NCBI RefSeq assembly: GCF_002742335.1
Contig: NZ_MDGR01000007.1
Coordinates: 2,236,501 to 2,300,500, forward strand
Reading direction: 5' to 3'
Origin: Reichenbachiella sp. 5M10
GTDB lineage: Bacteria > Bacteroidota > Bacteroidia > Cytophagales > Cyclobacteriaceae
DNA: 64,000 nt
This document shows positions 39,436 to 48,331 of this stretch, piece after piece (position 1 is the first letter of the stretch; each line of letters begins with the position of its first letter). Both the position numbers and the translations under genes were made by a program. The notes below the pieces were generated by a model. That model was not told where the DNA came from and made no database searches. It saw only the letters and a list, made by a program, of their open reading frames with translations.

Positions 39436-40098
39436 CTAGCAAACGATATCTTTGATTTCGTACAGTGCGTTGACTACTACAGTGGCCTGACTCAAGTCTT
39501 GCTTCCCAGAATTGACATTCTGATAACCAATAGACTGCATACCCGCAGCTTGCGCAGCTAGAATTCCATTGTGAGAATCCTCAATCACCACGCACTGGTG
39601 AGCTTTCAAGCCAAGTCTTTCTGCTGCCAACAAGAATATATCAGGATTGGGTTTTGCCTGTTTTACCTCATCACTACTCACATACCCGGTGAAGTATTTT
39701 GAGATGCCAAATTTATCTAAAACCAAACGAATATTATACCCTGTAGCAGAAGAAGCTACGATCATTTTTTTGTGTAGGCTTTGGAAATGCTCTAGGAGAT
39801 CAAGAATACCAGCAATCGGTGCCAAACTGCGCTCTTCGATATAGGTCAGGTACCGATGATCGGACTCCTCAGTCAACGACCGATAATCCTCCTGCCACGC
39901 AAACCGCAGAATAAAATCCTTCCACATGACTGAAGTTTTTTGTCCTACATATGTATTGTGTATGTCGGCAGTAATAGCGACTCCTCGCTCATGAAGCATC
40001 TCATCTACCACCTCTCTGCAGATGGGTTCGCTATCAATAATCACCCCATCCATATCAAACAAAATGGCTTCACACTCCCCAGAAAACAATGGATTCAT
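39436..40098 (-). CDS. HAD-superfamily hydrolase, beta-phosphoglucomutase-like
   Basis: From the ATG at 40098 the protein is 220 aa. The HAD motifs are complete: FDMDGVIIDSEP (nucleophile and acid Asp), VASSATG (motif II), KQAKPNPDIF (motif III Lys) and VIEDSHNGI (motif IV). It belongs to the subgroup of beta-phosphoglucomutase and sugar-phosphate phosphatases. Its ATG overlaps the stop of the upstream barrel protein gene (TGATG), so it is the last gene of a four-gene run. pgi follows 38 bases further on, so a link to hexose-phosphate metabolism is possible. Confidence 0.92.
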   Translation of the reverse strand: MNPLFSGECEAILFDMDGVIIDSEPICREVVDEMLHERGVAITADIHNTYVGQKTSVMWKDFILRFAWQEDYRSLTEESDHRYLTYIEERSLAPIAGILDLLEHFQSLHKKMIVASSATGYNIRLVLDKFGISKYFTGYVSSDEVKQAKPNPDIFLLAAERLGLKAHQCVVIEDSHNGILAAQAAGMQSIGYQNVNSGKQDLSQATVVVNALYEIKDIVC

Positions 40099-40850
40099 CA
40101 ACGAAAGATCATTACTCCGATCTTCAAATCAAAGGAAATGGGCAACGGATAATTATCGAAATTATCATGAAGCCCTGTTCCAGAGACCACCATCCCTGAT
40201 TGTGCTTCTATGTTTGGTGAAATATCCTTGAACTTACGCCTGAAATTAACCCCTGCCTCTATAAACAGCTTGTCCTCTGCAAAGGTCAATCGATAGCCTA
40301 ACATGAAATACACTGTATGTACAATGGCTTGATATTCTTGATCTACATTCTTGTAATAACGAGAACCTCCCTCTTCAATACGTAAAATATAGCTATAATC
40401 ATATTTCGAATTCAAATAAGAATACCCCACACCTAAGAAAGGTTGATGATTTCCTGACAAGAAATAGTACTTTGTCTCTCCAGAGACTGCATAGCCCTGT
40501 TTCTGCTCTAATTCTGGCTCTTCATAAAAAAGTGCAGAGGGGACAAACAAGACACCAAACAATCCATCATTAAAAAAATTGTTCCTAGCCCAAACTTCTG
40601 AATCCAGCACGGGACCCGCTCCTACTTCCATACTCCATTGTTCATTGATACGTACTTGCCCAGACAGCATAAAAGTACTATAGTTACCCAGGAGAGAAAA
40701 CAAATTGACAGCCACCCCTCCAGCAACACTTCTTTTACTTTGAATGACCGTATGGACATTTGTTGTATCCTGTTGTGCGATTATCCACTGAGAAGTGACA
40801 CAGACCAAAGCTAATGACAGGGCTACTCTACGAGTATAGTTGGTTTTCAT
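40098..40850 (-). CDS. predicted outer-membrane beta-barrel protein
   Basis: The 250-aa product has a signal peptide (about 1-25, SQWIIAQ) and then alternating strands rich in Tyr, Phe and Gly (for example GVGYSYLNSKYDYSY, HTVYFMLGYRLTF), ending ISFDLKIGVMIFR, a typical barrel C-terminus. No family is recognised. It lies 3 bases after the LVIVD lipoprotein gene and one base overlaps the HAD gene. Confidence 0.72.
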   Translation of the reverse strand: MKTNYTRRVALSLALVCVTSQWIIAQQDTTNVHTVIQSKRSVAGGVAVNLFSLLGNYSTFMLSGQVRINEQWSMEVGAGPVLDSEVWARNNFFNDGLFGVLFVPSALFYEEPELEQKQGYAVSGETKYYFLSGNHQPFLGVGYSYLNSKYDYSYILRIEEGGSRYYKNVDQEYQAIVHTVYFMLGYRLTFAEDKLFIEAGVNFRRKFKDISPNIEAQSGMVVSGTGLHDNFDNYPLPISFDLKIGVMIFR

Positions 40851-40853
40851 AAC

Positions 40854-41603
40854 TTAGTAGTTAATTTGGCTCAATATGATAAAACTCCCATCCGTTTGCA
40901 CCTTGACTTGCACCAATCCTGTCTCAGTAGTGATGATCAAGTTGTCCTCATCCCGGATAAAATCAATGGCTTTGATATCTCCATAAGCTCCAATAGACTG
41001 TATAGAGTTGACATCCGCTACATTGAACACACGCATACCGTTGTTTCCTTGTCCCACAAACAAATAATCATCGAATAACACCAAGCCATATGGAGACGAA
41101 ACATTGACAGACTGAACCAAAGTAGGAGCCATCACATCGGTCAAATCAACAACATCCAGTACATCATTGCCTCCACCACAACCCGCACTCGTACGAAGCG
41201 TAGTGTAGGCATACTTACCATCTGATACTACAGGATCACATCCCGTAAAATGCTCATACGAAGACAAATATTTTGGGTCAATAGGGTTACTGACATCATA
41301 AAACAAGACTGCTGTGGTCGTGCCCAAGTAAAGCACATCTCCTAACCGATAGATGGTCTCAACTTCTCTGTCCACGTCCAACTTCACCTCGCGCTTTACA
41401 TTTTCAAAATCCGTCACATCAAAAACCGAGAGAGAAGATTTCTCAATCACATACAAGTGTGTCTGATCAATATAAAACTTAGCGATAGACCCGCTCGTAG
41501 AGACCGCTTGTTGATCAAAACTAAAGTCCGCATCTCCTTCGTTACATGAAATGAGTATTCCCAAAAGAAGTATACTCACAATATTCTTAAGTTGGTTTTT
41601 CAT
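40854..41603 (-). CDS. LVIVD-repeat lipoprotein
   Basis: From the ATG at 41603 the protein is 249 aa with a lipoprotein signal (lipobox GILISC). It contains beta-propeller-like LVIVD units: HLYVIEKSSLSVFDVTD, VLYLGTTTAVLFYDVSNP, DVLDVVDLTD and YLFVGQGNNGMRVFNVAD. Such repeats occur in surface lipoproteins of unknown function. It begins 1 base after the stop of the next-upstream lipoprotein gene, whose mature region looks related. Confidence 0.85.
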   Translation of the reverse strand: MKNQLKNIVSILLLGILISCNEGDADFSFDQQAVSTSGSIAKFYIDQTHLYVIEKSSLSVFDVTDFENVKREVKLDVDREVETIYRLGDVLYLGTTTAVLFYDVSNPIDPKYLSSYEHFTGCDPVVSDGKYAYTTLRTSAGCGGGNDVLDVVDLTDVMAPTLVQSVNVSSPYGLVLFDDYLFVGQGNNGMRVFNVADVNSIQSIGAYGDIKAIDFIRDEDNLIITTETGLVQVKVQTDGSFIILSQINY

Positions 41604-41604
41604 A

Positions 41605-42153
41605 TCAATAGTAACATTTAGGATTGGACAATACGCTCTTTTCCCAGCCAATAACTATCCCCTTCTCATCTTCGACACAATCAAAATAATACCCTGGCTC
41701 AGGTGGAAAAATAGTCAAATCTATTTGATCATCCCCTCCAAACACACCTTCTATGCGCCTGACTTCAATACTCTCCTCTGCATTGATGGACAATGCCAAA
41801 AGATCTTGTCCTGAATCAGCATAAACCACATTGCCCTTCGCTGCGATGTTTTGATTCATCGGAATATTGAAGAAACCAATATTCTTAGGGCTAGTAGGGT
41901 CTGTATTATCCAAAATATGAAAACCATCCCCTAACTCAGAGATAAAAATAAAGTGTTGATACTTATAAATATTGCGAGGGTTCTCGAAATCTACCGGATC
42001 AGTGATTTCGATCTGAAGCTGCTCTTCACCATAGATAGGCTTATAGCCTTCAATTTCTCCTTGATCAAACTCAGGAACTTCATCATAGTAGCAAGAATTC
42101 AACAAGAATCCCAGACCAAACAACAGGATCAATTTAAACAGGGTTGTGCGCAT
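41605..42153 (-). CDS. short LVIVD-like lipoprotein
   Basis: The 182-aa product has a lipoprotein signal (lipobox LLNSC) and one clear LVIVD-like unit, FIFISELGDGFHILDNTDPTSP (split at ~85-100), followed by VVYADSGQDLLALSI. It has fewer repeats than its neighbour and may be a partial propeller or a partner. It heads the run of four genes that ends with the HAD phosphatase. A sequence TATCTTTA lies about 30 bases upstream and could be its -7 box. Confidence 0.78.
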   Translation of the reverse strand: MRTTLFKLILLFGLGFLLNSCYYDEVPEFDQGEIEGYKPIYGEEQLQIEITDPVDFENPRNIYKYQHFIFISELGDGFHILDNTDPTSPKNIGFFNIPMNQNIAAKGNVVYADSGQDLLALSINAEESIEVRRIEGVFGGDDQIDLTIFPPEPGYYFDCVEDEKGIVIGWEKSVLSNPKCYY

Positions 42154-42218
42154 AAGGCAATAGGTTGATTTAATAAATTAAAGATAGCAATAACTTCTAT
42201 AAGTAACTATCGCTAGCT

Positions 42219-42398
42219 CTAGTGGTTTTTGATACGTTTGATATACCACTTCACGCCAAAAGCCGCCACCCACGTCCCCAAAGCAATCAGGGCATATTCT
42301 AGTTCAAGAGTTTCTGACCGCAAGCTCACATAAAACGTCCAGATGGTCACGGCAAACAATACCCAATACAACACCGTCAATACCTTCACTATATTCAT
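42219..42398 (-). CDS. small two-helix membrane protein, 59 aa
   Basis: The frame starts ATG at 42398, overlapping the stop of the SnoaL-like gene by 4 bases (ATGA), and encodes 59 residues. Two hydrophobic helices are obvious: one from about residue 4 to 24 (VLYWVLFAVTIWTFYVSL) and one from about 36 to 53 (ALIALGTWVAAFGVKWYI), followed by a basic tail KRIKNH. The overlap, start codon and composition make it a genuine gene of the NfeD operon. No family name is known to me. Confidence 0.75.
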   Translation of the reverse strand: MNIVKVLTVLYWVLFAVTIWTFYVSLRSETLELEYALIALGTWVAAFGVKWYIKRIKNH

Positions 42399-42853
42399 TT
42401 TCCTCGTTCTTTGATTAGTTGCAAATAACTACCTATATGGTCATTGGATAGCAAAACGGCCAAATTGTACTGTTTGAGTTTCCAGCCCTCGTCGGTATAG
42501 AAAAAAACGCCCGAACCACGACATGGCCCCATCCAAGTATCAAGTACTTCTTCAAACCATGCCATTTTCTTGTCTTCTGACAAAAACACCTGTCTACGTA
42601 CAGGATCAAAGGCCCAGGTTTCCTTTTTCTCAAAATAAGGTTTACAAAACGCCAAAAATTCAGCCTTGGTCCATACTTCGGCAGCATCTGTTCCTAAATA
42701 ATATCCATCCTCGGCAATCAACTCCATATATGCCTCTAGGTCCGCTTGTGCCGCGGCATCATGCCACACATCAAGGAGCTCACCAAGTTCTTTTTCTTGT
42801 CCAAAAGCCATGGATGACACCCACATCAACAAAAACATTACGCCATATCTCAT
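42395..42853 (-). CDS. secreted SnoaL-like (NTF2 fold) protein
   Basis: The 152-aa protein has a signal peptide (about 1-18, SMAFGQ) and a SnoaL_3-like domain: LLDVWHDAAAQADLEAYMEL, YYLGTDAAEVWTKAEFLAF, RRQVFLSEDKKMAWFEEVL and WKLKQYNLAVLL. These proteins adopt a cone-shaped fold seen in calcium/calmodulin kinase association domains and ketosteroid isomerases. It overlaps the NfeD gene by 4 bases upstream and the 59-aa membrane protein by 4 bases downstream. Confidence 0.85.
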   Translation of the reverse strand: MRYGVMFLLMWVSSMAFGQEKELGELLDVWHDAAAQADLEAYMELIAEDGYYLGTDAAEVWTKAEFLAFCKPYFEKKETWAFDPVRRQVFLSEDKKMAWFEEVLDTWMGPCRGSGVFFYTDEGWKLKQYNLAVLLSNDHIGSYLQLIKERGK

Positions 42854-44214
42854 TCTTTCACCTCTTTTACTTTCAATGAATTACCTTCTTCGCCAATAAC
42901 CTCTACCGGTGAGCCCTTCTCTATATATTCCCCTCTACTAAAAGCATCGTGGATATCTCCATCAATCATGACTTTGCCACTAGGTCTCAATATCGTGTAA
43001 CTAACGCCTTGTCGTCCAATGAAAGACTCTTTCTTAAAATTGGAAGTATACCCAGCAGAAGCTTTCATCACGTCGGGCAAAGCTACCCGCTGAAACACCT
43101 TGGATTGCGTCAAGCGTACGCCTCCGACAAACATCACTATAAATCCTCCAATCAACCCCAAGAAAGTCGTCAAAGCAGCTGTGGCGACTTTCTCCGCTGG
43201 GACAAAAGAAAAGTCAAACAGGTCGTTGTTGAGCATTACCAAAACCAAGGACCCAGTAGTCAATAAGATTCCAGAGATCCCTGCCACACCAAACCCTGGT
43301 ATCACAAATATCTCCAGTGCAATCAAGATGACTCCTATAAAAAACAGAGACAGTTCCCAGTACTCGGCCAACCCATTGAGGTAGTAGGGCACAAAATATA
43401 ATACCAACGCAACCAATGCTGCCAATATTGGAAAACCTACTCCTGGCGTTTGCAATTCAAAATATATTCCTCCCAAAATCACTAAAATCAAAATGCCGCT
43501 CACAAAAGGATTGATAAAGATCGCGATCACACGATCTGAAATACTCAGCTCGAAATCGTATACCTCATACTTTTCGACTCCCGATCGCGCCATGATTTGG
43601 TCTACCCCACTCACTTGCGCTTCACAAAAACCGTATTTGATTGCTTCTGTAGTTGAAAAAGTAATCACTTTACCCGTAGAGGAGACCCCGTCAACCTCAA
43701 TCGTTTCATCCACCATCGCTTCAGCGATCTGTGGGTTGCGTCCCGTGGCCTCCGCAGTAGATCGCATGATGGACCGCATGTAGGATTGGTACTTATCTGG
43801 GGCAGCCGCGCCATCCTGTGTCACGACGGTCGCTGCTCCAATCGAAGCTCCTGCAGCCATATAGATACTGTCACAAGCGATAGAAATCAATGCTCCTGCC
43901 GAAGCAGCATCTTTATTGATGTAGACATAGATGGGCTGCTCGTACTCAAGCACCAGCGTACGGATGTCATCGGCATCATTGAGTGCACCGCCATAAGTAT
44001 CCATCTCGATGACCACATAATCTGCCTCGATCTCGTGGGCCTTTTCCAATGCCAATTGGGTATATCGGTTTGCCCGCGGATCGATCTCAGCGTCCAATTT
44101 CATTCGAAACACCAGCGTACTGTCTCCCTCAGCATATCCCAACGAAACTCCTGCCAACAAACTGGCAATAACGAAAAAAAAGCATCTCATTGTCTTCATC
44201 CGAATTGTTGTCAT
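42850..44214 (-). CDS. NfeD family protein (ClpP-class membrane serine protease)
   Basis: The 454-aa protein has a signal peptide, a ClpP/SppA-like crotonase-fold domain (about 30-230; MDTYGGALNDADDI, DAASAGALISIACD with the candidate catalytic Ser, GAATVV), four to five membrane helices (about 240-375) and a C-terminal OB-fold NfeD domain (about 395-450; GRQGVSYTILRPSGKVMIDG). Long NfeD proteins typically cooperate with stomatin-like membrane proteins and cleave hydrophobic segments, but no stomatin gene adjoins here. Starts at 44214 or 44199 are both possible. Confidence 0.92.
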   Translation of the reverse strand: MTTIRMKTMRCFFFVIASLLAGVSLGYAEGDSTLVFRMKLDAEIDPRANRYTQLALEKAHEIEADYVVIEMDTYGGALNDADDIRTLVLEYEQPIYVYINKDAASAGALISIACDSIYMAAGASIGAATVVTQDGAAAPDKYQSYMRSIMRSTAEATGRNPQIAEAMVDETIEVDGVSSTGKVITFSTTEAIKYGFCEAQVSGVDQIMARSGVEKYEVYDFELSISDRVIAIFINPFVSGILILVILGGIYFELQTPGVGFPILAALVALVLYFVPYYLNGLAEYWELSLFFIGVILIALEIFVIPGFGVAGISGILLTTGSLVLVMLNNDLFDFSFVPAEKVATAALTTFLGLIGGFIVMFVGGVRLTQSKVFQRVALPDVMKASAGYTSNFKKESFIGRQGVSYTILRPSGKVMIDGDIHDAFSRGEYIEKGSPVEVIGEEGNSLKVKEVKE

Positions 44215-44227
44215 AAATTTGAAAATA

Positions 44228-44244
44228 CGATAGCAATACTATCG
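44228..44244. promoter_or_regulatory. inverted repeat between divergent operons
   Basis: CGATAG and CTATCG (6 bp, 5-base spacer) lie in the 74-base gap between the NfeD gene and the rightward DUF4905-like gene. The site overlaps the likely promoter of at least one of them, so it may be an operator. Confidence 0.3.
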
Positions 44245-44288
44245 AATAATGCTCTAATTTGTCCATTTAATTTAAGCTATAGCAAATT

Positions 44289-45065
44289 TTGTCGAAGACC
44301 ACTCCGCTTTCACATCTCGAACTCGCTCTTTCTGGCCCCATTTTGTACCTATTGCCTGACGAATCGGGCCAGCACCTTGTCGTTGAATTTCTAGCAGACG
44401 ACCTTCCTGTTTTCTACTGGATTGATTTGCACCAAAAAGCCATCACCAAAGAACTGCACGTCGCTTCAGAATATAAAAACATCGTCTTACACTCCTTTTC
44501 CGAGGACTACATTTTGACGCAACGATTTTCGGATCAAAACAACCCCAACTCCGTAGAAATCTTCAAGTTCGAATGGAACAACCCTGAACCTACATTTGTC
44601 CAGATAGACTCGCAAATACTAACACACGGTGCAGGCTGGATCGAGACTCCTCACCCCCATTTCCAAGGTAAAACGGTCTTCATCGACCTGACTACAGGAC
44701 GATCGACTGATAAAACCCTACCCGCATCACCCTACGAAACATCACACGTACAATTCCCAGTAGCCTACTCAGACCAATCCCAATATTTTGATTGGTTTGA
44801 GAAACTACTCGTCAAAAACGACCATACACCAGTCAAATCCTGTGAGTACCTAAAACACAAAGACACCCTAGTACTATCCTACTACGTCATCGAAAACAAA
44901 AAATTATTGAATTATCTCCTCATCATGAACCAGAAAGGGGAAGCATTGGATAGATTTTTGTTAGCGGGTGGACTAAAGGGGATTGGAAAAGACACCTTCT
45001 TCCTTACGCACAACCAACTTATTTTCGTCACAGATAAACACATACTGAATGTCATCGAATTATAA
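44289..45065 (+). CDS. DUF4905-like hypothetical protein
   Basis: The 258-aa cytoplasmic protein is built of beta strands that look like a propeller (FYWIDLHQKAITKELHV, HSFSEDYILTQRFSD, DTLVLSYYVIENKKLLNYLL). The start codon is TTG at 44289, with no in-frame ATG nearby. The match to DUF4905 is from memory of Cytophagales gene neighbourhoods, where this gene precedes a LysM gene. Its last 17 bases overlap the LysM gene in another frame. Confidence 0.65.
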   Translation: MSKTTPLSHLELALSGPILYLLPDESGQHLVVEFLADDLPVFYWIDLHQKAITKELHVASEYKNIVLHSFSEDYILTQRFSDQNNPNSVEIFKFEWNNPEPTFVQIDSQILTHGAGWIETPHPHFQGKTVFIDLTTGRSTDKTLPASPYETSHVQFPVAYSDQSQYFDWFEKLLVKNDHTPVKSCEYLKHKDTLVLSYYVIENKKLLNYLLIMNQKGEALDRFLLAGGLKGIGKDTFFLTHNQLIFVTDKHILNVIEL

Positions 45066-46149
45066 ATCACTGCTCTTTGTAATGATTCTCTCACTCATGA
45101 CCTCCTTGGTCTTAGCGAGTCCTCTTGATAGTTTGCGCATCGAGAAAATCAAAGGCAAGCGATTCATCGTTCATCGCGTGGAGCCCAAAGAGACTCTCTA
45201 TGCTATCTCCAAACGCTACAATGTGAAAATCTCACAACTAGAGAAATATAATCCCACGATCAAAGATGAAGGTCTCAAGATGTATGCAGAGTTATTCATT
45301 CCTTATTCTGAAAAAAATAAAAACGACAAAGAACAGCAAGCTACATCATTGCCTCCAAGTGCTACCCCCTCAGTCGAAGCTCAAGAGAAGATTCACATCG
45401 TGCAGCCAGGAGAAACTTTATTTGCTCTCTCACGCCTCTATGGCACCCCTGTGGACTCGCTACGAGAGTACAATCAACTCTCTTCCAACAATATTGGGAT
45501 TGGTGACACTATCCGATTGATCACCCAGCCTATTACCCGTCCCCAACCGACAATGACTACATCGGCAGAACCAGTAGACACGGCACTCTACCATGTGGTA
45601 CAACCTTCCGAAACCTTGTTTCGCATCTCGAAAACTTACAACCTCTCACTAGATGATTTGGTAGAATGGAACCACTTGGCTACCTACAATCTAGACATTG
45701 GCCAAAAGCTCATCATTGCCAAGGATGCTCCTGCATGGAGGAAGGACACTATCAAATCACCCATCAACGTAGCACTGCCCTCTCCTCCCAAAAAGAACCC
45801 TGCTCTTGATACCATATTTGTAGAAACGGACAATGCGCCTATCAAAACCAAGTCCACCGTCAATAGCTATGGAGAAACTGAAATTCAAGAAGAGGGTTTC
45901 ATCATGGAAATCGAAGACACCGACCACACAAGCAAATTTCTCGCCCTACACAAAAGTGCTCCTTTGGGTACTGTCATCAGAGTCAAAAATCAAATGAATG
46001 GTCGAATAGTAGAAGTTCGTGTCGTAGGCACTCTACAAAACACAGGACTAAACAAAAACGTCATGATGCGCATTTCCAACGCCGCATTCAAAGGGTTAGG
46101 CGCTTTGGATTTCAAAGTCCCAGTCATAGCATCCTATACGAAAATATGA
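45049..46149 (+). CDS. secreted triple-LysM protein with RlpA-like C-terminal domain
   Basis: The 366-aa product has a signal peptide (about 1-24, VLASPL) and three LysM domains starting near residues 36 (HRVEPKETLYAISKRYN), 120 (HIVQPGETLFALSRLYG) and 182 (HVVQPSETLFRISKTYN). The last ~85 residues resemble a double-psi beta barrel like RlpA or septal peptidoglycan-binding proteins (LHKSAPLGTVIRVKNQMNG, LNKNVMMRISNAAFKGLG). It should bind peptidoglycan in the periplasm. The stop overlaps the next start by 4 bases (ATGA). Confidence 0.9.
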   Translation: MSSNYKSLLFVMILSLMTSLVLASPLDSLRIEKIKGKRFIVHRVEPKETLYAISKRYNVKISQLEKYNPTIKDEGLKMYAELFIPYSEKNKNDKEQQATSLPPSATPSVEAQEKIHIVQPGETLFALSRLYGTPVDSLREYNQLSSNNIGIGDTIRLITQPITRPQPTMTTSAEPVDTALYHVVQPSETLFRISKTYNLSLDDLVEWNHLATYNLDIGQKLIIAKDAPAWRKDTIKSPINVALPSPPKKNPALDTIFVETDNAPIKTKSTVNSYGETEIQEEGFIMEIEDTDHTSKFLALHKSAPLGTVIRVKNQMNGRIVEVRVVGTLQNTGLNKNVMMRISNAAFKGLGALDFKVPVIASYTKI

Positions 46150-46910
46150 TCCGTGACGAACTGAAAGACTTTCTGGACGAAAAAGTCTCACACTACAATT
46201 GTCCAGACTTCATCGCAGATGACCCCATATCTATCCCTCATACCTACAGTAAGTCACAGGATATAGAGATTGCTGGGCTTTTTGCAGCGACTCTTGCTTG
46301 GGGCTTGAGAAAAACCATCATCAAAAAATGCAATGAACTACTCGCTATGATGGATCATGCTCCATACGACTTCATCATCCATCATACTACAAAGGACCTC
46401 AAACCTTTCTTGCAATTCAAGCATCGTACCTTCAATCCCACAGACACCTTGTATTTCATCGCGTTTTTACGACAACATTACAGTCAGCATGAATCATTGG
46501 AGTCAGCGTTTGTACACCCGCACCTATCTGGAATCAAGGCTGGTTTAGAACATTTCCATGAGCAATTTTTCAGTTTGGACTATGCACCAGATCGAACCAA
46601 AAAACATATCTCTACACCAGCCCGAAAATCAGCTTGCAAACGCCTCAACATGTACCTCAGATGGATGGTACGAAAAGACCAACAAGGTGTAGATTTTGGA
46701 TTATGGCACACACTCTCCCCCTCAGAGCTCATCTGTCCTCTCGATATTCACGTACAACGTACCGCACACAAACTATTGCTACTCAAACGTACACAAAGTG
46801 ATTGGAAGGCCGCCGAAGAGCTAACTGACCAACTCCGCAAAATGGACCCCACTGATCCGGTAAAATACGACTTTGCCCTATTTGGCTTAGGTGTAATGGA
46901 GAAATTTTAG
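46146..46910 (+). CDS. TIGR02757 family protein (DUF2400)
   Basis: The 254-aa protein matches the TIGR02757 pattern: DPISIPHTYSKSQDIEIAGL near residue 26-45, AATLAWGLRKTIIKKCNELL after it, FKHRTFNPTDTLYF, and the cysteine- and Arg-rich segment ARKSACKRLNMYLRWMVRKD, then PLDIHVQRTAHKLLL. The function of the family is not established. It ends inside the 3' end of pyrE on the other strand, with 4 bases of overlap. Confidence 0.92.
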   Translation: MIRDELKDFLDEKVSHYNCPDFIADDPISIPHTYSKSQDIEIAGLFAATLAWGLRKTIIKKCNELLAMMDHAPYDFIIHHTTKDLKPFLQFKHRTFNPTDTLYFIAFLRQHYSQHESLESAFVHPHLSGIKAGLEHFHEQFFSLDYAPDRTKKHISTPARKSACKRLNMYLRWMVRKDQQGVDFGLWHTLSPSELICPLDIHVQRTAHKLLLLKRTQSDWKAAEELTDQLRKMDPTDPVKYDFALFGLGVMEKF

Positions 46911-47557
46911 ACTTTCCAAGTCGAAGGGTCCAATCTCCAAGCCTTCAGAGACTCTAATGCTTGCGCATCGACATAGTTCTCTTGGATCGCAATATCTAAC
47001 AAAACATCGTACCCTGACAAAGTAAAATAGTCTACCTCCGCAGCAGACAAATTGGTATCTGCATCTGGAAAGCCGTATGTAAAGATCGCAGCTAGTCCCA
47101 TCACCTTCATCTTAGCCTCTCTCAGGGCCTCTATAGCACGAATAGAACTACCGCCTGTAGAGATCAAGTCCTCAATCACCACGACATTCTTACCTTCTCT
47201 CACCTGTCCCTCGATACGATTGGTCATCCCATGTGACTTGGCCTTGTCACGCACATAAATGAAGGGCAAATTCATCGCTTCGGCAATGATTGCTCCCTGA
47301 GGAATACCAGCTGTAGCTACACCAGCTATCATCTCTACCTCTGGATATCTCAATTTGATATCCTGAACGAAGGCATTTTTGATCATGGTACGCAGGTCAG
47401 GATAAGACAACGTCATGCGGTTGTCACAGTAGATAGGTGAGTTCCACCCTGAGCTCCACTTGAACGGGTCATTGGGACTCAATTTGATGGCTTTGATTTT
47501 CAAAAGCTCCGACGCGATTCTTGATCGAAGAGCGGGGTTTGATCCTTGGTTACTCAT
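46907..47557 (-). CDS. pyrE: orotate phosphoribosyltransferase
   Basis: The 216-aa enzyme has the PRPP-binding motif VVVIEDLISTGGSS (about 120-133), the flexible-loop region RDKAKSHGMTNRIEGQ, and the N-terminal WSSGWNSPIYCDNRMTLSY that contacts orotate. It makes orotidine 5'-phosphate in pyrimidine synthesis. A TAATTTCG -7-like box lies just before its ATG, implying a very short leader. Confidence 0.95.
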   Translation of the reverse strand: MSNQGSNPALRSRIASELLKIKAIKLSPNDPFKWSSGWNSPIYCDNRMTLSYPDLRTMIKNAFVQDIKLRYPEVEMIAGVATAGIPQGAIIAEAMNLPFIYVRDKAKSHGMTNRIEGQVREGKNVVVIEDLISTGGSSIRAIEALREAKMKVMGLAAIFTYGFPDADTNLSAAEVDYFTLSGYDVLLDIAIQENYVDAQALESLKAWRLDPSTWKV

Positions 47558-47642
47558 GCTGCGAAATTAGCAATATTTTAACCTAATCTGATAATTATAT
47601 TCTCTAGACTTTTCTATAATTGTGCTTCTACTATCTATACAT

Positions 47643-48320
47643 ATGAAGATTTATATCAACGATATTCCGGTAAGGATAAGAGACTCAAGACGTAAAGAGG
47701 AGAAAGAGTATGATCTTCAACTGATAGACGCAGAAGGTATGATCCCTCTCGCCAAGTTAAAGGGGCATGTTTTGATCAAAAATAAGACGCACAGCGCCAT
47801 AGATAAGCTTCTCAAAATCATGACCAATAAGAAGCATCATAAAATAAAAAGTGTGGAAATTGTGGTCAAAAACAAGCTCAAAGCAGAAGAATACCTCATC
47901 TCCCACTTCAACCTCGTAGAAGCAGCAGGTGGCCTGGTAGAGAAAGATGACAAAGTCATGATGATACTCAGACACGGCCTTTGGGACATTCCCAAAGGCA
48001 AGTTGGAAAAAAACGAAAAACGAAAAAATGCAGCTGAGCGTGAGGTCGAAGAAGAAACAGGTGCCAAGGTACAAATCATCGAGAAAATTGGCGCAACATG
48101 GCACACCTACCTCATGAACCACAAATACGTAATCAAGAAAACACATTGGTACCGTATGGAATGTCTCGACGATTCCAAAATCAAACCCCAAAAGGAAGAA
48201 AACATTCAGGAAGTCGTTTGGATGAATCAAGAAGAACTCGACATTGCAATGTACCACTCCTATAAAACGATCGGACAAGTGGTCAAAAAATACCGCGAAT
48301 TGATGAGTATTGAAGCCTAG
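47643..48320 (+). CDS. NUDIX hydrolase with extended N-terminal domain
   Basis: From the ATG at 47643 the protein is 225 aa. The NUDIX box is complete (G-x5-E-x7-REVEEETG, around residues 119-140). The first ~95 residues are a separate domain (MKIYINDIPVRIRDSRRKEE, then lysine-rich helices) conserved in this Bacteroidota subgroup but with no known role. The enzyme cleaves a nucleoside diphosphate linked to an unknown group X. A weak -7 box, TATAATTG, lies just upstream. Confidence 0.9.
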   Translation: MKIYINDIPVRIRDSRRKEEKEYDLQLIDAEGMIPLAKLKGHVLIKNKTHSAIDKLLKIMTNKKHHKIKSVEIVVKNKLKAEEYLISHFNLVEAAGGLVEKDDKVMMILRHGLWDIPKGKLEKNEKRKNAAEREVEEETGAKVQIIEKIGATWHTYLMNHKYVIKKTHWYRMECLDDSKIKPQKEENIQEVVWMNQEELDIAMYHSYKTIGQVVKKYRELMSIEA

Positions 48321-48331
48321 AAAAAGGCCCC

